Of a DNA stretch of 45,572 nt, positions 1 through 8,983 are shown piece after piece (the first letter of the stretch is position 1; every line of letters begins with the position of its first letter). The DNA comes from Phycisphaerales bacterium. GTDB lineage: Bacteria > Planctomycetota > Phycisphaerae > Phycisphaerales > SM1A02. Made by a program: the position numbers and the translations under genes. Location of the stretch: assembly GCA_009691705.1 (NCBI GenBank), contig SIAR01000018.1, positions 1 through 45,572 on the forward strand, written 5' to 3'. The notes under the pieces are model-generated. The model searched no databases. It saw only the letters and a program-made list of their open reading frames with translations, and was not told where the DNA came from.

Positions 1-116
1 TGCACACTCGCAGGCGCAATCATCGCGCATAGGGCACTCGCCACAAGAGTGCCAGCCAAGAGAGTGCTAGCCGAGAGAGTGCCACTAACGCCGCCGAAAA
101 TTCGCTCGAATGTCAT
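1..116 (-). CDS. Secreted protein of unknown function, N-terminal fragment
   Basis: Only the first 38 codons are in the window; the gene continues past the left edge. They read as a signal peptide: a short charged start (MTFERIFGG) followed by a long hydrophobic Ala/Leu/Ser/Thr stretch reaching a possible AxA-type cleavage region. The hydrophobic core is built from a five-residue repeat (GTLSA, STLLA, GTLVA) encoded by a 15-bp DNA repeat at 46-83. A TATTGT hexamer at 127-132 on the same strand, 10 nt before the ATG, fits the -10 elements seen before other genes here, so it probably has its own promoter downstream of rnr. Nothing can be said about the mature protein. Confidence 0.6.
   Translation of the reverse strand, partial: MTFERIFGGVSGTLSASTLLAGTLVASALCAMIAPASV
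46..83. repeat. 15-bp tandem repeat inside a signal peptide
   Basis: Two and a half copies of a 15-bp unit (agagtgccagccaag at 46-60, one near-identical copy at 61-75, and a half copy at 76-83). Read on the minus strand it encodes a five-residue hydrophobic repeat, so it keeps frame and hydrophobicity. Confidence 0.75.
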
Positions 117-126
117 TTTCAGAACC

Positions 127-132
127 ACAATA
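127..132 (-). promoter_or_regulatory. Putative -10 element of the secreted-protein gene
   Basis: TATTGT on the minus strand, ending 10 nt before the ATG at 116. It matches the TANNNT pattern before other genes in the window; no -35 is evident. Confidence 0.4.
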
Positions 133-151
133 AAGATGCAGCAACCCGAAC

Positions 152-174
152 CACGGGTTTCCGCGAAACCCGTG
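152..174 (-). terminator. Stem-loop between rnr and the secreted-protein gene
   Basis: A perfect 9-bp stem (CACGGGTTT at 152-160 with its complement at 166-174) and a 5-nt loop. It lies downstream of rnr and 20 nt upstream of the next gene's putative -10 element. No T-run follows, so intrinsic termination is only a guess; a 3'-end stabiliser for the rnr transcript is equally possible. Confidence 0.35.
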
Positions 175-307
175 CGTAACAGAAGCCTTGCCAAACTATG
201 CCACCGAGCTGGCCTCGCGCAACATTGAAGGGTGCGAATTGCCACATTTCGGCACACCCGCCCGCCAAGCCACGGTCAAATCAGGCCCTCTGGCTGGCTT
301 GTTTTGC

Positions 308-349
308 GGGCTTGTCTTGCCGGGCTTGTCTTGCCGGGCTTGTCGTGCC
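308..349. repeat. 14-bp tandem repeat downstream of rnr
   Basis: Three head-to-tail copies of gggcttgtcttgcc (308-321, 322-335, and 336-349 with one change), about 30 bp beyond the rnr stop codon. No convincing gene covers it. The rest of 117-379 holds only the stem-loop at 152-174. Confidence 0.7.
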
Positions 350-379
350 CGTAAACGGGTGGTGCCGCGCGTGCGCCCT

Positions 380-2788
380 TTAGTTTCCGCGCTTGCCGCG
401 TCGACCTTGTTTGAATCCCTTTTTGTGACCACGCTCGCCCTTGGGCGCGCCTCTGCCACCGACGAAGTCTCGGTTGCGTTTGCCGCGCACTTCGCCCTCT
501 TCGCCCCCGGCCTTGCCGAGGTTCGATTGCCGCAGCGAGCGCACGAGCTTGAGTTCCATCTGCCGCGTCGAAAGATTGATCTCTGCAATGGTCACTTCAA
601 CAGCGTCGCCAACGCCAAGGCTCGCGCCACTTCTCGGCGAGGTCATGCGACCAGTCGAAGCGTTGCGCGTCCACTTGTCGCCGCCGCTGCCACCACCGCC
701 GATTTCGCGAAGACGAATCATGCCGTCGGCGAGAAAGCGATCGAGCATCACGAAGACTCCGCCACCACCAGGAGAAACGCCCGTGATCACCCCCGTGAGA
801 GTTTTAGTCAAGAAGTTGTCGTACAAGAACTGCAAGATCAAGAACGAACGCAATTCGCGCTCAGCATGCTCTGCGTTCACTTCAGTCTCGCTGCAGTGCT
901 CTCCGCACGCAACCAGCGAATCACCATCTTCGACGCGCGGATCGTCGCGCATCGCATCGAGCAACTCGCGGCGGCGCTTGCCACCCGGCGGCTCGCGACC
1001 ATTCTGGGTGAGTTCGGTCCACACTTCGAGCATGCGGTGCGTCACAAGATCTGGATAGCGCCGAATCGGACTCGTAAAGTGCAAATAGTGTTCGCTCGCC
1101 AGGGCGAAGTGACCCACGAGCGCCGGCGCATATGTCGCCTTCGCCATCGAACGCAACACGGCAAAGTGAATCGCCCGCTCACTCTCGGTGCCACGCACAC
1201 TGTCGAGCAAGGCTTGCAAATCGCGACGGGTTGGCGTCTCAGGCAAGCGAATCTTGGCAGCGCGGGCGTACATGCGCAGTTCTTCGATGTCATGAAAGGA
1301 TGGCTCTGGATGGATGCGCCGCAGCGCCGGAATCGCCAGCGACGCGAAGAGTCGCGCCACCGCCTCGTTGGCCTCCACCATGAACATCTCAATCAGCGTG
1401 TGCGTGAAGGCACTGTCTTCAGGTTCGACATCCTTCACCCGCCCATCATCTGCAAAGACGAGTTCAGATTCTGGCAGCGAGAGCACAACCATTCCTTCTT
1501 TGATGCGCCGCGCACGAAGAATCTTGGCGAGGTCATTGCAGAGCCGCAGTTCAGCGACGAGCGACTCATCAACGACCGTCTGTGTCTTGGCGTGCGTGCG
1601 CGCGCTTGCCGTATCGCCATCGATGATCGCTTGCGCCTCGAGATAGGTCAGACGCTTGCGCGAACGAATCACCGTAGACGCGTAACGCTCGAAGAGCACG
1701 CGCCCATTCTTATCGAAGGTGATGAAGACACTCTTCGTGAAACGCGCAACGCCCTCTTGCAGCGAGCACACGCCATTGCTGAGCGTTTCGGGCAACATTG
1801 GGATCACCCGTCGTGGCAGGTATGCGCTCGTGCCTCGCTCGCGCGCCTCGACGTCGAGTGCACTTCCGCGCGTCACGAAAGAAGCAACGTCGGCGATGTG
1901 AACGCCAAGAACCCATTCATCGCGATTCTCATCACGTGCGATTGAAATCGCATCATCGAAGTCGCGTGCATCGGGTGGATCGATCGTGAAGATCGACGTC
2001 GCGGTTAGATCTTCGCGGCCGGTCCAGGGACCATCGCGGTGCGTTTCGAATGAGCGCGCCGCATCGGCTGCCTCATCGAGCACCTCCTGCGGAAAACTGT
2101 CGCGCAGTTCATAAGTCGCCATTACCGATTGCGTCTCAGCATCGGGCTCACCCGCGGCGCCGAGTCGTTGCGTGATGACTCCCTCAGCGCGCGACCGTGC
2201 ATCTGGAAAGCGGGTGATTTCAACGATCACCTTGTCGCCGACCTTTGCATCTTTCGCTCCAGGATCGCGCACAACAATTGGATCGGTGAGATTGCGACCA
2301 TCTGGAACGACGATCCATCCACGACCTTCCATTTCGAGGCGACCGGCGAAACGCGTTTGTCCACGCGCGATTACTTCGACGACGCGACCCGTGGGGCGCG
2401 CATCGGGGGCGCGGTCCCAGTCTTTTCCTCTGCGCACGACTGCAACGCGCACGCGATCGCCTGAGATCGCGCCCGCTGTGTCGTGCTCAGGAACGTAGAG
2501 GTCTCCTTCACGGCTCGGAACGTCTGGGATGACGAATCCGCTGCCATTGCCACGTGCGCTGATGCGGATGCGACCGACGGTCTCATCTTTGAATCGCGTG
2601 AGGCGAATGATGTCGTCGTTGCTGATGTCGATGAAGTCTTCAGTCGCCATCGCGTCGAGTGTCGCGCGAAACTCGTCGGTCTGATCTTCGAGGATGCGCA
2701 TCTGTCGCTCGAGTTCGCGACTTCGCACAGGTTGATAGCCGTTATGGCCAAGATGGTTGAGAATCTGTTTTCTGAATGCCTCGCTCAT
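380..2788 (-). CDS. rnr: Ribonuclease R (3'-5' exoribonuclease)
   Basis: Processive 3'-5' exoribonuclease of the RNase II/R family that degrades structured RNA in the cytoplasm. The 802-residue length is normal for RNase R. In order: an N-terminal winged-helix region (about 1-70), cold-shock/OB domains (about 75-215), the RNB catalytic domain with the signature DPPDARDFDDA, where D270, D276, D278 and D279 align with the four metal-binding aspartates of RNase II, a C-terminal S1 domain (about 675-760), and a very basic Gly/Lys/Arg tail that may bind RNA. The ATG overlaps the stop codon of the upstream fmdB-like gene (ATGA), so translation is probably coupled. It is the last gene of the chaperone run, a link between heat-shock chaperones and RNA decay. 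Confidence 0.96.
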   Translation of the reverse strand: MSEAFRKQILNHLGHNGYQPVRSRELERQMRILEDQTDEFRATLDAMATEDFIDISNDDIIRLTRFKDETVGRIRISARGNGSGFVIPDVPSREGDLYVPEHDTAGAISGDRVRVAVVRRGKDWDRAPDARPTGRVVEVIARGQTRFAGRLEMEGRGWIVVPDGRNLTDPIVVRDPGAKDAKVGDKVIVEITRFPDARSRAEGVITQRLGAAGEPDAETQSVMATYELRDSFPQEVLDEAADAARSFETHRDGPWTGREDLTATSIFTIDPPDARDFDDAISIARDENRDEWVLGVHIADVASFVTRGSALDVEARERGTSAYLPRRVIPMLPETLSNGVCSLQEGVARFTKSVFITFDKNGRVLFERYASTVIRSRKRLTYLEAQAIIDGDTASARTHAKTQTVVDESLVAELRLCNDLAKILRARRIKEGMVVLSLPESELVFADDGRVKDVEPEDSAFTHTLIEMFMVEANEAVARLFASLAIPALRRIHPEPSFHDIEELRMYARAAKIRLPETPTRRDLQALLDSVRGTESERAIHFAVLRSMAKATYAPALVGHFALASEHYLHFTSPIRRYPDLVTHRMLEVWTELTQNGREPPGGKRRRELLDAMRDDPRVEDGDSLVACGEHCSETEVNAEHAERELRSFLILQFLYDNFLTKTLTGVITGVSPGGGGVFVMLDRFLADGMIRLREIGGGGSGGDKWTRNASTGRMTSPRSGASLGVGDAVEVTIAEINLSTRQMELKLVRSLRQSNLGKAGGEEGEVRGKRNRDFVGGRGAPKGERGHKKGFKQGRRGKRGN

Positions 2789-3312
2789 TTGCGTTTTGTC
2801 TTTCGTGCCGCCTTTGAAGGGCGGGTGGTTGGCTTCGCCCGTGGCGGCGCCGATTGTTTAAAATTTCCAACGCCGCGACCTTCGCGGGCGGATTTCTGTT
2901 GGGGTCTCATCGCCGGCGCCTTTTGGGGATCCTTTGTTGTCGGTTCTGGAACCGTTGTCGCGGCAGATTTCGCCGGGGTCTTGTCTGTTGGCTTGTCTGT
3001 CATCTTGTCTGTTGGCTTGTCTGTTGGCTTGTCTGGCGTCTTGTCTGTCATCTTGTCTGGCGAACTCTTCTTCGACTCACTACTTCCAGCATCTTTCTTC
3101 TCGGCCTCTTCAGCTTTGCGATAGGAATCGCTGCGATAGTCCGTCTCGTAGAAACCACCACCCTTGAAGAGCACTCCCGCGCCGATGCCAATCTTGCGTT
3201 CGACGCGCTGGCGTTTGCACTTGGGACAGGTCTTGACCGCCGCCGCAGTGATCGGTTGAAACCTCTCGAACTCGTGCCGGCAGCCACGACAGACATATTC
3301 GTACGTTGGCAT
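2785..3312 (-). CDS. FmdB-type zinc-ribbon protein with Lys-rich repeat tail
   Basis: The first 60 residues match the FmdB regulatory-protein family: start MPTYEYVCRGC, then C8-x2-C11 and C29-x2-C32, which form a zinc ribbon, followed by the usual GVLFKGGGFY segment. The family's function is poorly known. The unusual part is the tail: after residue 70 the protein becomes Lys/Glu/Ser rich and then carries about seven tetrapeptides of the type T-D-K-P or P-D-K-T, encoded by a 12-bp repeat, before a basic Pro/Lys end. FmdB proteins are usually much shorter than these 175 residues. The start was set at the conserved MPTYEY, 5 nt after grpE; its stop overlaps the rnr start. Confidence 0.85.
   Translation of the reverse strand: MPTYEYVCRGCRHEFERFQPITAAAVKTCPKCKRQRVERKIGIGAGVLFKGGGFYETDYRSDSYRKAEEAEKKDAGSSESKKSSPDKMTDKTPDKPTDKPTDKMTDKPTDKTPAKSAATTVPEPTTKDPQKAPAMRPQQKSAREGRGVGNFKQSAPPRAKPTTRPSKAARKTKRK
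2980..3063. repeat. 12-bp tandem repeat coding the FmdB tail
   Basis: Seven contiguous 12-bp units beginning cttgtctg, ending alternately in ttgg, tcat, gcgt or gcga. On the minus strand they encode D-K-containing tetrapeptides. The unit is a multiple of three, so gain or loss of copies would not break the frame. Confidence 0.85.
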
Positions 3313-3317
3313 CGATG

Positions 3318-3842
3318 TCAGTCTGGCTTGGGAGTGACGGCGACCTTGGCAGATCGCAGCGGCACGTCGCCAAAGCGATAGCCAGCTTGCAGGCACTGCG
3401 AGATATGCCCAGGTGCAACGTCGACGGCAGGTTGCTGCATGACCGCCTCGTGAATGTTTGGATTGAATTCGTCGCCCACCAGTGGCGCAATGCGCTCGAT
3501 GCCGCACTGCGAAAGCGCATTGAGCAGGTTGGCGCGCAAGAGATCGACCGCATCGCCCAACTTCTCAACGGGAAGTGCCCGCAAGTTGTGTCCGAGTGCG
3601 AGATCCATGTTTTCGAGCACGGGCACGATCGCGCGCGCGACGTGGGTCATGCCATGATCGTGCGCGCGCGTTTCATTCTCGCGCGAGCGCCGCTGAAAAT
3701 TCTGAAAGTCAGCGAGCACGCGCACGTATGCGTTGTGTTTCTCTTCGAGTTGCTTGTGCAGATCGGCGATGATCATTGCATCGGTCGCCGGCACTTCGAC
3801 TTCGCTTTGCTCTGGCAATGGATTGGTTGGTTCAGCCATCAT
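3318..3842 (-). CDS. grpE: Nucleotide exchange factor GrpE
   Basis: GrpE releases ADP from DnaK and so resets the Hsp70 cycle with DnaJ. The 174-residue product has an acidic, flexible N-terminus, a long coiled coil (about 28-65, ending in the family motif ADFQNFQRRSR), and a C-terminal beta domain with the conserved pattern IHEAVMQQP ... GYRFGDVPLRSAKV. The start is taken at the first of two adjacent ATG codons because an AAAGGTG ribosome site lies about 8 nt upstream; the second ATG, 3 nt on, is possible. It lies 13 nt after dnaJ and 5 nt before the fmdB-like gene. No dnaK is in the window, so the Hsp70 itself is encoded elsewhere. Confidence 0.93.
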   Translation of the reverse strand: MMAEPTNPLPEQSEVEVPATDAMIIADLHKQLEEKHNAYVRVLADFQNFQRRSRENETRAHDHGMTHVARAIVPVLENMDLALGHNLRALPVEKLGDAVDLLRANLLNALSQCGIERIAPLVGDEFNPNIHEAVMQQPAVDVAPGHISQCLQAGYRFGDVPLRSAKVAVTPKPD

Positions 3843-3855
3843 GTGTACGCACCTT

Positions 3856-5007
3856 TCAACTTCCCGAAATCGTATCTTTGATCTTCCTCCACACGCCTTT
3901 GCCCGCGGGTCGCAGTTCTTCTTGAGGATTGGGCTCGGTCTTGGCAAACTGCTCGAGCAACTCGCGCTGCGCCGCCGTGAGTTTCTTTGGAACATCGATG
4001 CAGATTCCAATGCGCAGATCGCCGCGCACCTTGGGAGAACGCAAGTGGGGGAGTCCCGCCCCTTCGATCACCAGCACCTCGCCGTGGGGCGTGCCGCGCG
4101 GAATCTCAAGGGTGTGCGATCCTTCAAGGGTTTCAACCGAGGTCGTTCCGCCCAGCGCCGCAAGAGCAAAGCTGATGTCGCGGGTTGAAATCAAATCATC
4201 TTCGACGCGCTCGAAAGTCTCATGCTCGGTGACTTCAACCACGACGTGCAAGTCGCCGCGGGGTCCCTTGCCGGCTGGATCGGCCTCTGGCGGAGTCGGT
4301 TCGCCCTCGCCCGAGACGCGAACGGCTTGGCCATGTGAAATACCAGCGGGAATCTTCACACTGAGGTTGCGGCGCTTTGGAACGCGACCGGCGCCACGGC
4401 ACTCTGGGCAGAAGTCGGTGATGACTTGTCCGCGTCCTCGGCAGTTGGGGCAGGTCGTGACCATGCGAAACATTCCGCCAAGACCTGCTTGCGCGACTTG
4501 TCCGCTTCCAGCGCAGGTTGGGCATTTGATTGGCTTCGTTCCAGCCTTCGCGCCAGAACCATCGCAGGTCGTGCAGACATCGCGCCGAGTGAACGCGACT
4601 TCAACCTCTTTGCCGTTCAGCACATCCTTCAGCGAAATCTCGACGCTCGTTTCGAGGTCATACCCGCGCACAGGACCGCGCCGACCACCGCGCGATTGAC
4701 CGCTTCCTCCAAAGATGTCGTTGAAGATCGAGAAGATGTCATCAGGACGCATGCGCGAGAAATCGTGGCCCGGAGTCTGACGCAGTCCAGCGTGTCCATA
4801 CTTGTCGTAGAGCCCTTTGCGCTCGGGATCGGAGAGCACTTCGTAAGCCTCAGCGCAGACCTTGAATTCAGTCTCAGCCTTCGCATCGCCTGGATTGCGA
4901 TCGGGGTGCCACTTCATCGCCATGCGGCGGTAGGCGCGTTTGATCTCGTCGCCGTTGGCGGCGCGTTCAACCGAAAGGACTTCGTAGTAGTCGCGTTCGA
5001 TGCTCAT
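3856..5007 (-). CDS. dnaJ: Chaperone protein DnaJ
   Basis: Type I Hsp40 that delivers unfolded proteins to DnaK and stimulates its ATPase. The 383 residues contain a J domain (about 5-70) with HPD at 34-36, a short Gly/Phe-rich linker (DIFSIFNDIFGGSG), four CxxCxGxG zinc motifs (CTTCDGSG, CPTCAGSG, CPNCRGRG, CPECRGAG), and the two C-terminal substrate domains. It starts only 23 nt downstream of a strong terminator that ends the groE unit, and that gap shows neither a TANNNT promoter element nor a clear Shine-Dalgarno site. Expression therefore probably depends on read-through from groE. It is followed closely by grpE. Confidence 0.96.
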   Translation of the reverse strand: MSIERDYYEVLSVERAANGDEIKRAYRRMAMKWHPDRNPGDAKAETEFKVCAEAYEVLSDPERKGLYDKYGHAGLRQTPGHDFSRMRPDDIFSIFNDIFGGSGQSRGGRRGPVRGYDLETSVEISLKDVLNGKEVEVAFTRRDVCTTCDGSGAKAGTKPIKCPTCAGSGQVAQAGLGGMFRMVTTCPNCRGRGQVITDFCPECRGAGRVPKRRNLSVKIPAGISHGQAVRVSGEGEPTPPEADPAGKGPRGDLHVVVEVTEHETFERVEDDLISTRDISFALAALGGTTSVETLEGSHTLEIPRGTPHGEVLVIEGAGLPHLRSPKVRGDLRIGICIDVPKKLTAAQRELLEQFAKTEPNPQEELRPAGKGVWRKIKDTISGS

Positions 5008-5030
5008 CGACAGTGTTCGCTGTGTTTCTC

Positions 5031-5079
5031 AGAAAAGAAAAACGGAGGATCGGAGTACGCGAAGTGCTCCGATCCTCCG
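5031..5079 (-). terminator. Rho-independent terminator between groEL2 and dnaJ
   Basis: A perfect 13-bp GC-rich stem (CGGAGGATCGGAG, arms 5067-5079 and 5043-5055) with an 11-nt loop. On the minus strand it is followed by TTTTTCTTTTCT (5042-5031). It sits 17 nt after the groEL2 stop and 23 nt before the dnaJ start. Confidence 0.93.
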
Positions 5080-5096
5080 CTGTTGATGCGATTGAA

Positions 5097-6710
5097 TCAG
5101 GAAATCGCCCCTTGGGTCGGTGCGGTCTCATCCTTGAGTTCAGTGATCAGAACATCTGTGGTCAACATGAGTCCGGCGATGCTCGCTGCATTCTCGATGG
5201 CAGTCTTGGCGACCAGTGCTGGATCGATGATGCCAGCCTTGATGAGATCTTCGTATTCGCCAGTCGATGCATTGAAGCCGAACGATCCCTTGCCTTCGAG
5301 AACTTTTTCGACAACAACGTCGCCGTCGATGCCGAAATTGGTCGCGATTTGCCAGGTTGGTTTGCGAAGCGCTTCGGCAACGATGTCGTAGCCAAACACT
5401 TCATCGCCCTCAGCGTCTTTGCGGGCCGACTTGATGGCGGTGATCGCGCGCAAGTATGCCACGCCTCCACCAGCAACGTAGCCCTCTTTCGCAGCTGCGC
5501 GTGTGGCGTGCAGTGCGTCGTCGACGCGATCCTTCTTCTCTTTCATCGCTGTCTCAGTTGCGGCGCCGACGTGGATAATCGCCACGCCACCGGTGAGCTT
5601 CGCAAGACGCTCCATGAACTTCTCGCGGTCGTAGTCCGATGTCGACTTCTCGTGCTGTGACTTGATCTGTGCCACGCGGTCAGCGATTGCGCCCTTCTTG
5701 CCAGCGCCTTCGATGATCGTGCACTCATCCTTGGTGATGACGATGCGACGAGCCGAGCCGAGTTCAGAGAGTTCAACATCGGCGAGGTTGCGACCGATGT
5801 CTTCAGCGAAGAAGACGCCGCCAGTCAGAGTGGCGATGTCGCCGAGCATTGCCTTGCGACGGTCGCCGAATCCAGGCGCCTTCACAGCGCAAATCTGCAA
5901 CACGCCGCGCAAGCGATTGACGACGAGTGCCGCGAGGGCCTCGTTCTCAACTTCTTCGGCGATGACGAGCAGTGGCTTTGCAGTAGTCGCGACCTTGTTG
6001 AGCAGCGGCAAGAAATCAACGAGATTCGAAATCTTCTTCTCGTGGATCAGCACCATCGCGTTTTCAAGAACGCACTCAGCCTTCTTAGGATCGGTCATGA
6101 AGTATGGCGAGAGGTATCCCTTGTCGAAGCACATTCCCTCGACGTAATCGAGTGTTGTGTCGGCCGTCTTGCCTTCTTCGATTTCAACGACGCCGCTGGG
6201 TCCAACTTTGTGGATCGCCTCAGCGATGAGCTCGCCGATTTCGGTGTCGTGGTTGGCGCTCACCGTGGCGACTTTGGCGAGGTCTTCCTTGCCGCGGCAC
6301 TTGGTGCTCGCAGCCGAGATTGCCGTGCCGGCGACCGCCGCGGCAGCATTGATGCCGCGCTGGATCGCAACTGCGTTGGCTCCAGTGGCGACGAACTTGA
6401 GTCCGCCGTTGAAGATTGCCGCAGTAAGCACGGTGGCGGCAGTGGTGCCGTCGCCTGCCACATCAGCGGTCTTCTTTGCAACTTGGTGCACCAACTTGGC
6501 GCCCATGTTCTGGAATGGATCGGGGAGTTCGACTTCTTTCGCGACGCTCACGCCGTCCTTTGTAACGGATGGGCTGCCGAAAGACTTCTGAACAATGACG
6601 TTGCGTCCCGCTGGACCCATCGTGACGGCGACCGCTTGAGCGATCTGATCGACGCCACGCTTCAATTCAGCGTGGGCGGCGGTTGAGAATTTCATTTGCT
6701 TCGTAGACAT
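5097..6710 (-). CDS. groEL: Chaperonin GroEL, second copy without Gly-Met tail
   Basis: Hsp60 chaperonin subunit; rings of 14 subunits fold client proteins with GroES. The 537 residues keep the ATP-site elements: [11 protein letters not shown] with D52, AGDGTTAATVL with D87, and [11 protein letters not shown] in the position of the catalytic Asp398. Its C-terminus ends in a plain polar stretch (TAPTQGAIS) and lacks the Gly-Gly-Met tail carried by the other copy at 7124-8812. It also has a cysteine-containing apical region (TKCRGKE) that differs from the other copy. It follows groES by 35 nt and has a GGAG site 8 nt before the ATG. A specialised client set is inference. Confidence 0.95.
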   Translation of the reverse strand: MSTKQMKFSTAAHAELKRGVDQIAQAVAVTMGPAGRNVIVQKSFGSPSVTKDGVSVAKEVELPDPFQNMGAKLVHQVAKKTADVAGDGTTAATVLTAAIFNGGLKFVATGANAVAIQRGINAAAAVAGTAISAASTKCRGKEDLAKVATVSANHDTEIGELIAEAIHKVGPSGVVEIEEGKTADTTLDYVEGMCFDKGYLSPYFMTDPKKAECVLENAMVLIHEKKISNLVDFLPLLNKVATTAKPLLVIAEEVENEALAALVVNRLRGVLQICAVKAPGFGDRRKAMLGDIATLTGGVFFAEDIGRNLADVELSELGSARRIVITKDECTIIEGAGKKGAIADRVAQIKSQHEKSTSDYDREKFMERLAKLTGGVAIIHVGAATETAMKEKKDRVDDALHATRAAAKEGYVAGGGVAYLRAITAIKSARKDAEGDEVFGYDIVAEALRKPTWQIATNFGIDGDVVVEKVLEGKGSFGFNASTGEYEDLIKAGIIDPALVAKTAIENAASIAGLMLTTDVLITELKDETAPTQGAIS

Positions 6711-6745
6711 AAGTGCACTCCTATCGTGTTGTGCGGTGAAAAAAA

Positions 6746-7039
6746 TCAGCCATCGATCACGCCGAGCAATTCGCTCTCGCGAATGATGAGGTGTGCCACA
6801 TTCTTGATTTCAATCTCGGTGCCCGAGTACTTGCCATAGACGACGGTGTCGCCCTTCTTGACCGTTGGAACGAGGCGCGATCCGTTGTCAAGCAATTTGC
6901 CTGGTCCAACAGAAATGACCTTGCCCTGCATTGGCTTCTCTTTGGCAGATTCTGGCAAGAAAATGCCAGAGGTGGTCTTGGTCTCTGCGTCGAGTGGTTT
7001 GACGACGATGCGGTCTTCGAGTGGTCGAACAGTGCTCAT
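6746..7039 (-). CDS. groES: Co-chaperonin GroES
   Basis: Hsp10 lid that caps the GroEL chamber. The 97 residues show the family start (VRPLEDRIVVKPL), a mobile loop (TKTTSGIFLPESAKEKP) that contacts GroEL, and the conserved VKKGDTVVYGKYSGTEIEI and LIIRESELLGVI segments. A GGAG site lies about 8 nt before the ATG. It sits between two groEL genes, 84 nt after the first and 35 nt before the second, an order (groEL-groES-groEL) that differs from the common groES-groEL arrangement. Confidence 0.97.
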   Translation of the reverse strand: MSTVRPLEDRIVVKPLDAETKTTSGIFLPESAKEKPMQGKVISVGPGKLLDNGSRLVPTVKKGDTVVYGKYSGTEIEIKNVAHLIIRESELLGVIDG

Positions 7040-7077
7040 GTGTGAATCTCCGTGTGTAAAAAAAGTTGAATGTGAAA

Positions 7078-7102
7078 ATTGAATTGAATTGAATTGAATT
7101 GA
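7078..7102. repeat. ATTGA pentamer repeat between groEL1 and groES
   Basis: Five perfect tandem copies of ATTGA in the 84-nt untranslated gap between the two genes. On the transcribed strand this gives a U/C/A-rich unstructured stretch next to a T-run (7057-7064 in reverse complement). Confidence 0.85.
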
Positions 7103-7123
7103 AAAGAGTTGCTGCGCGCTGGA

Positions 7124-8812
<1,689 letters not shown>

Positions 8813-8843
8813 GGTGTTCTCCAGCGTTGGGGGATCGGATCTT

Positions 8844-8880
8844 CGCTCTATGGTCGAGCGCTCTTTTGACGAAACGAGCG
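8844..8880 (-). promoter_or_regulatory. Overlapping inverted repeats upstream of groEL1
   Basis: CGCTC at 8844-8848 pairs with GAGCG at 8856-8860, and CGCTC at 8859-8863 pairs with GAGCG at 8876-8880; the shared centre is the palindrome GAGCGCTC (8856-8863). They lie 31-68 nt before the groEL1 start. A distant resemblance to HrcA/CIRCE half-sites (GCACTC/GAGTGC) exists, but spacing and bases differ. The rest of 8813-8983 holds only a weak TTTGGC/GCCAAA inverted pair at 8942-8971. Confidence 0.35.
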
Positions 8881-8983
8881 GGTGCTTAGAGCAAAGTGCG
8901 TGCCACGATCGGTGGGGTGCATTTCGAGCGGCTTGCCCCTATTTGGCCACGAAGAGGTCAGATATGCCAAAGAGGCAGGAGTG

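Noticed and set aside
188-1945. A 585-codon open frame on the plus strand antisense to rnr
   Set aside because: It lies entirely opposite or beyond a clear RNase R gene, its product has no family resemblance, and its composition mirrors the GC-rich complementary strand.
8813-8983. A canonical CIRCE operator for HrcA
   Set aside because: The consensus half-sites and 9-nt spacer are not present; only partial inverted repeats are seen, reported separately.
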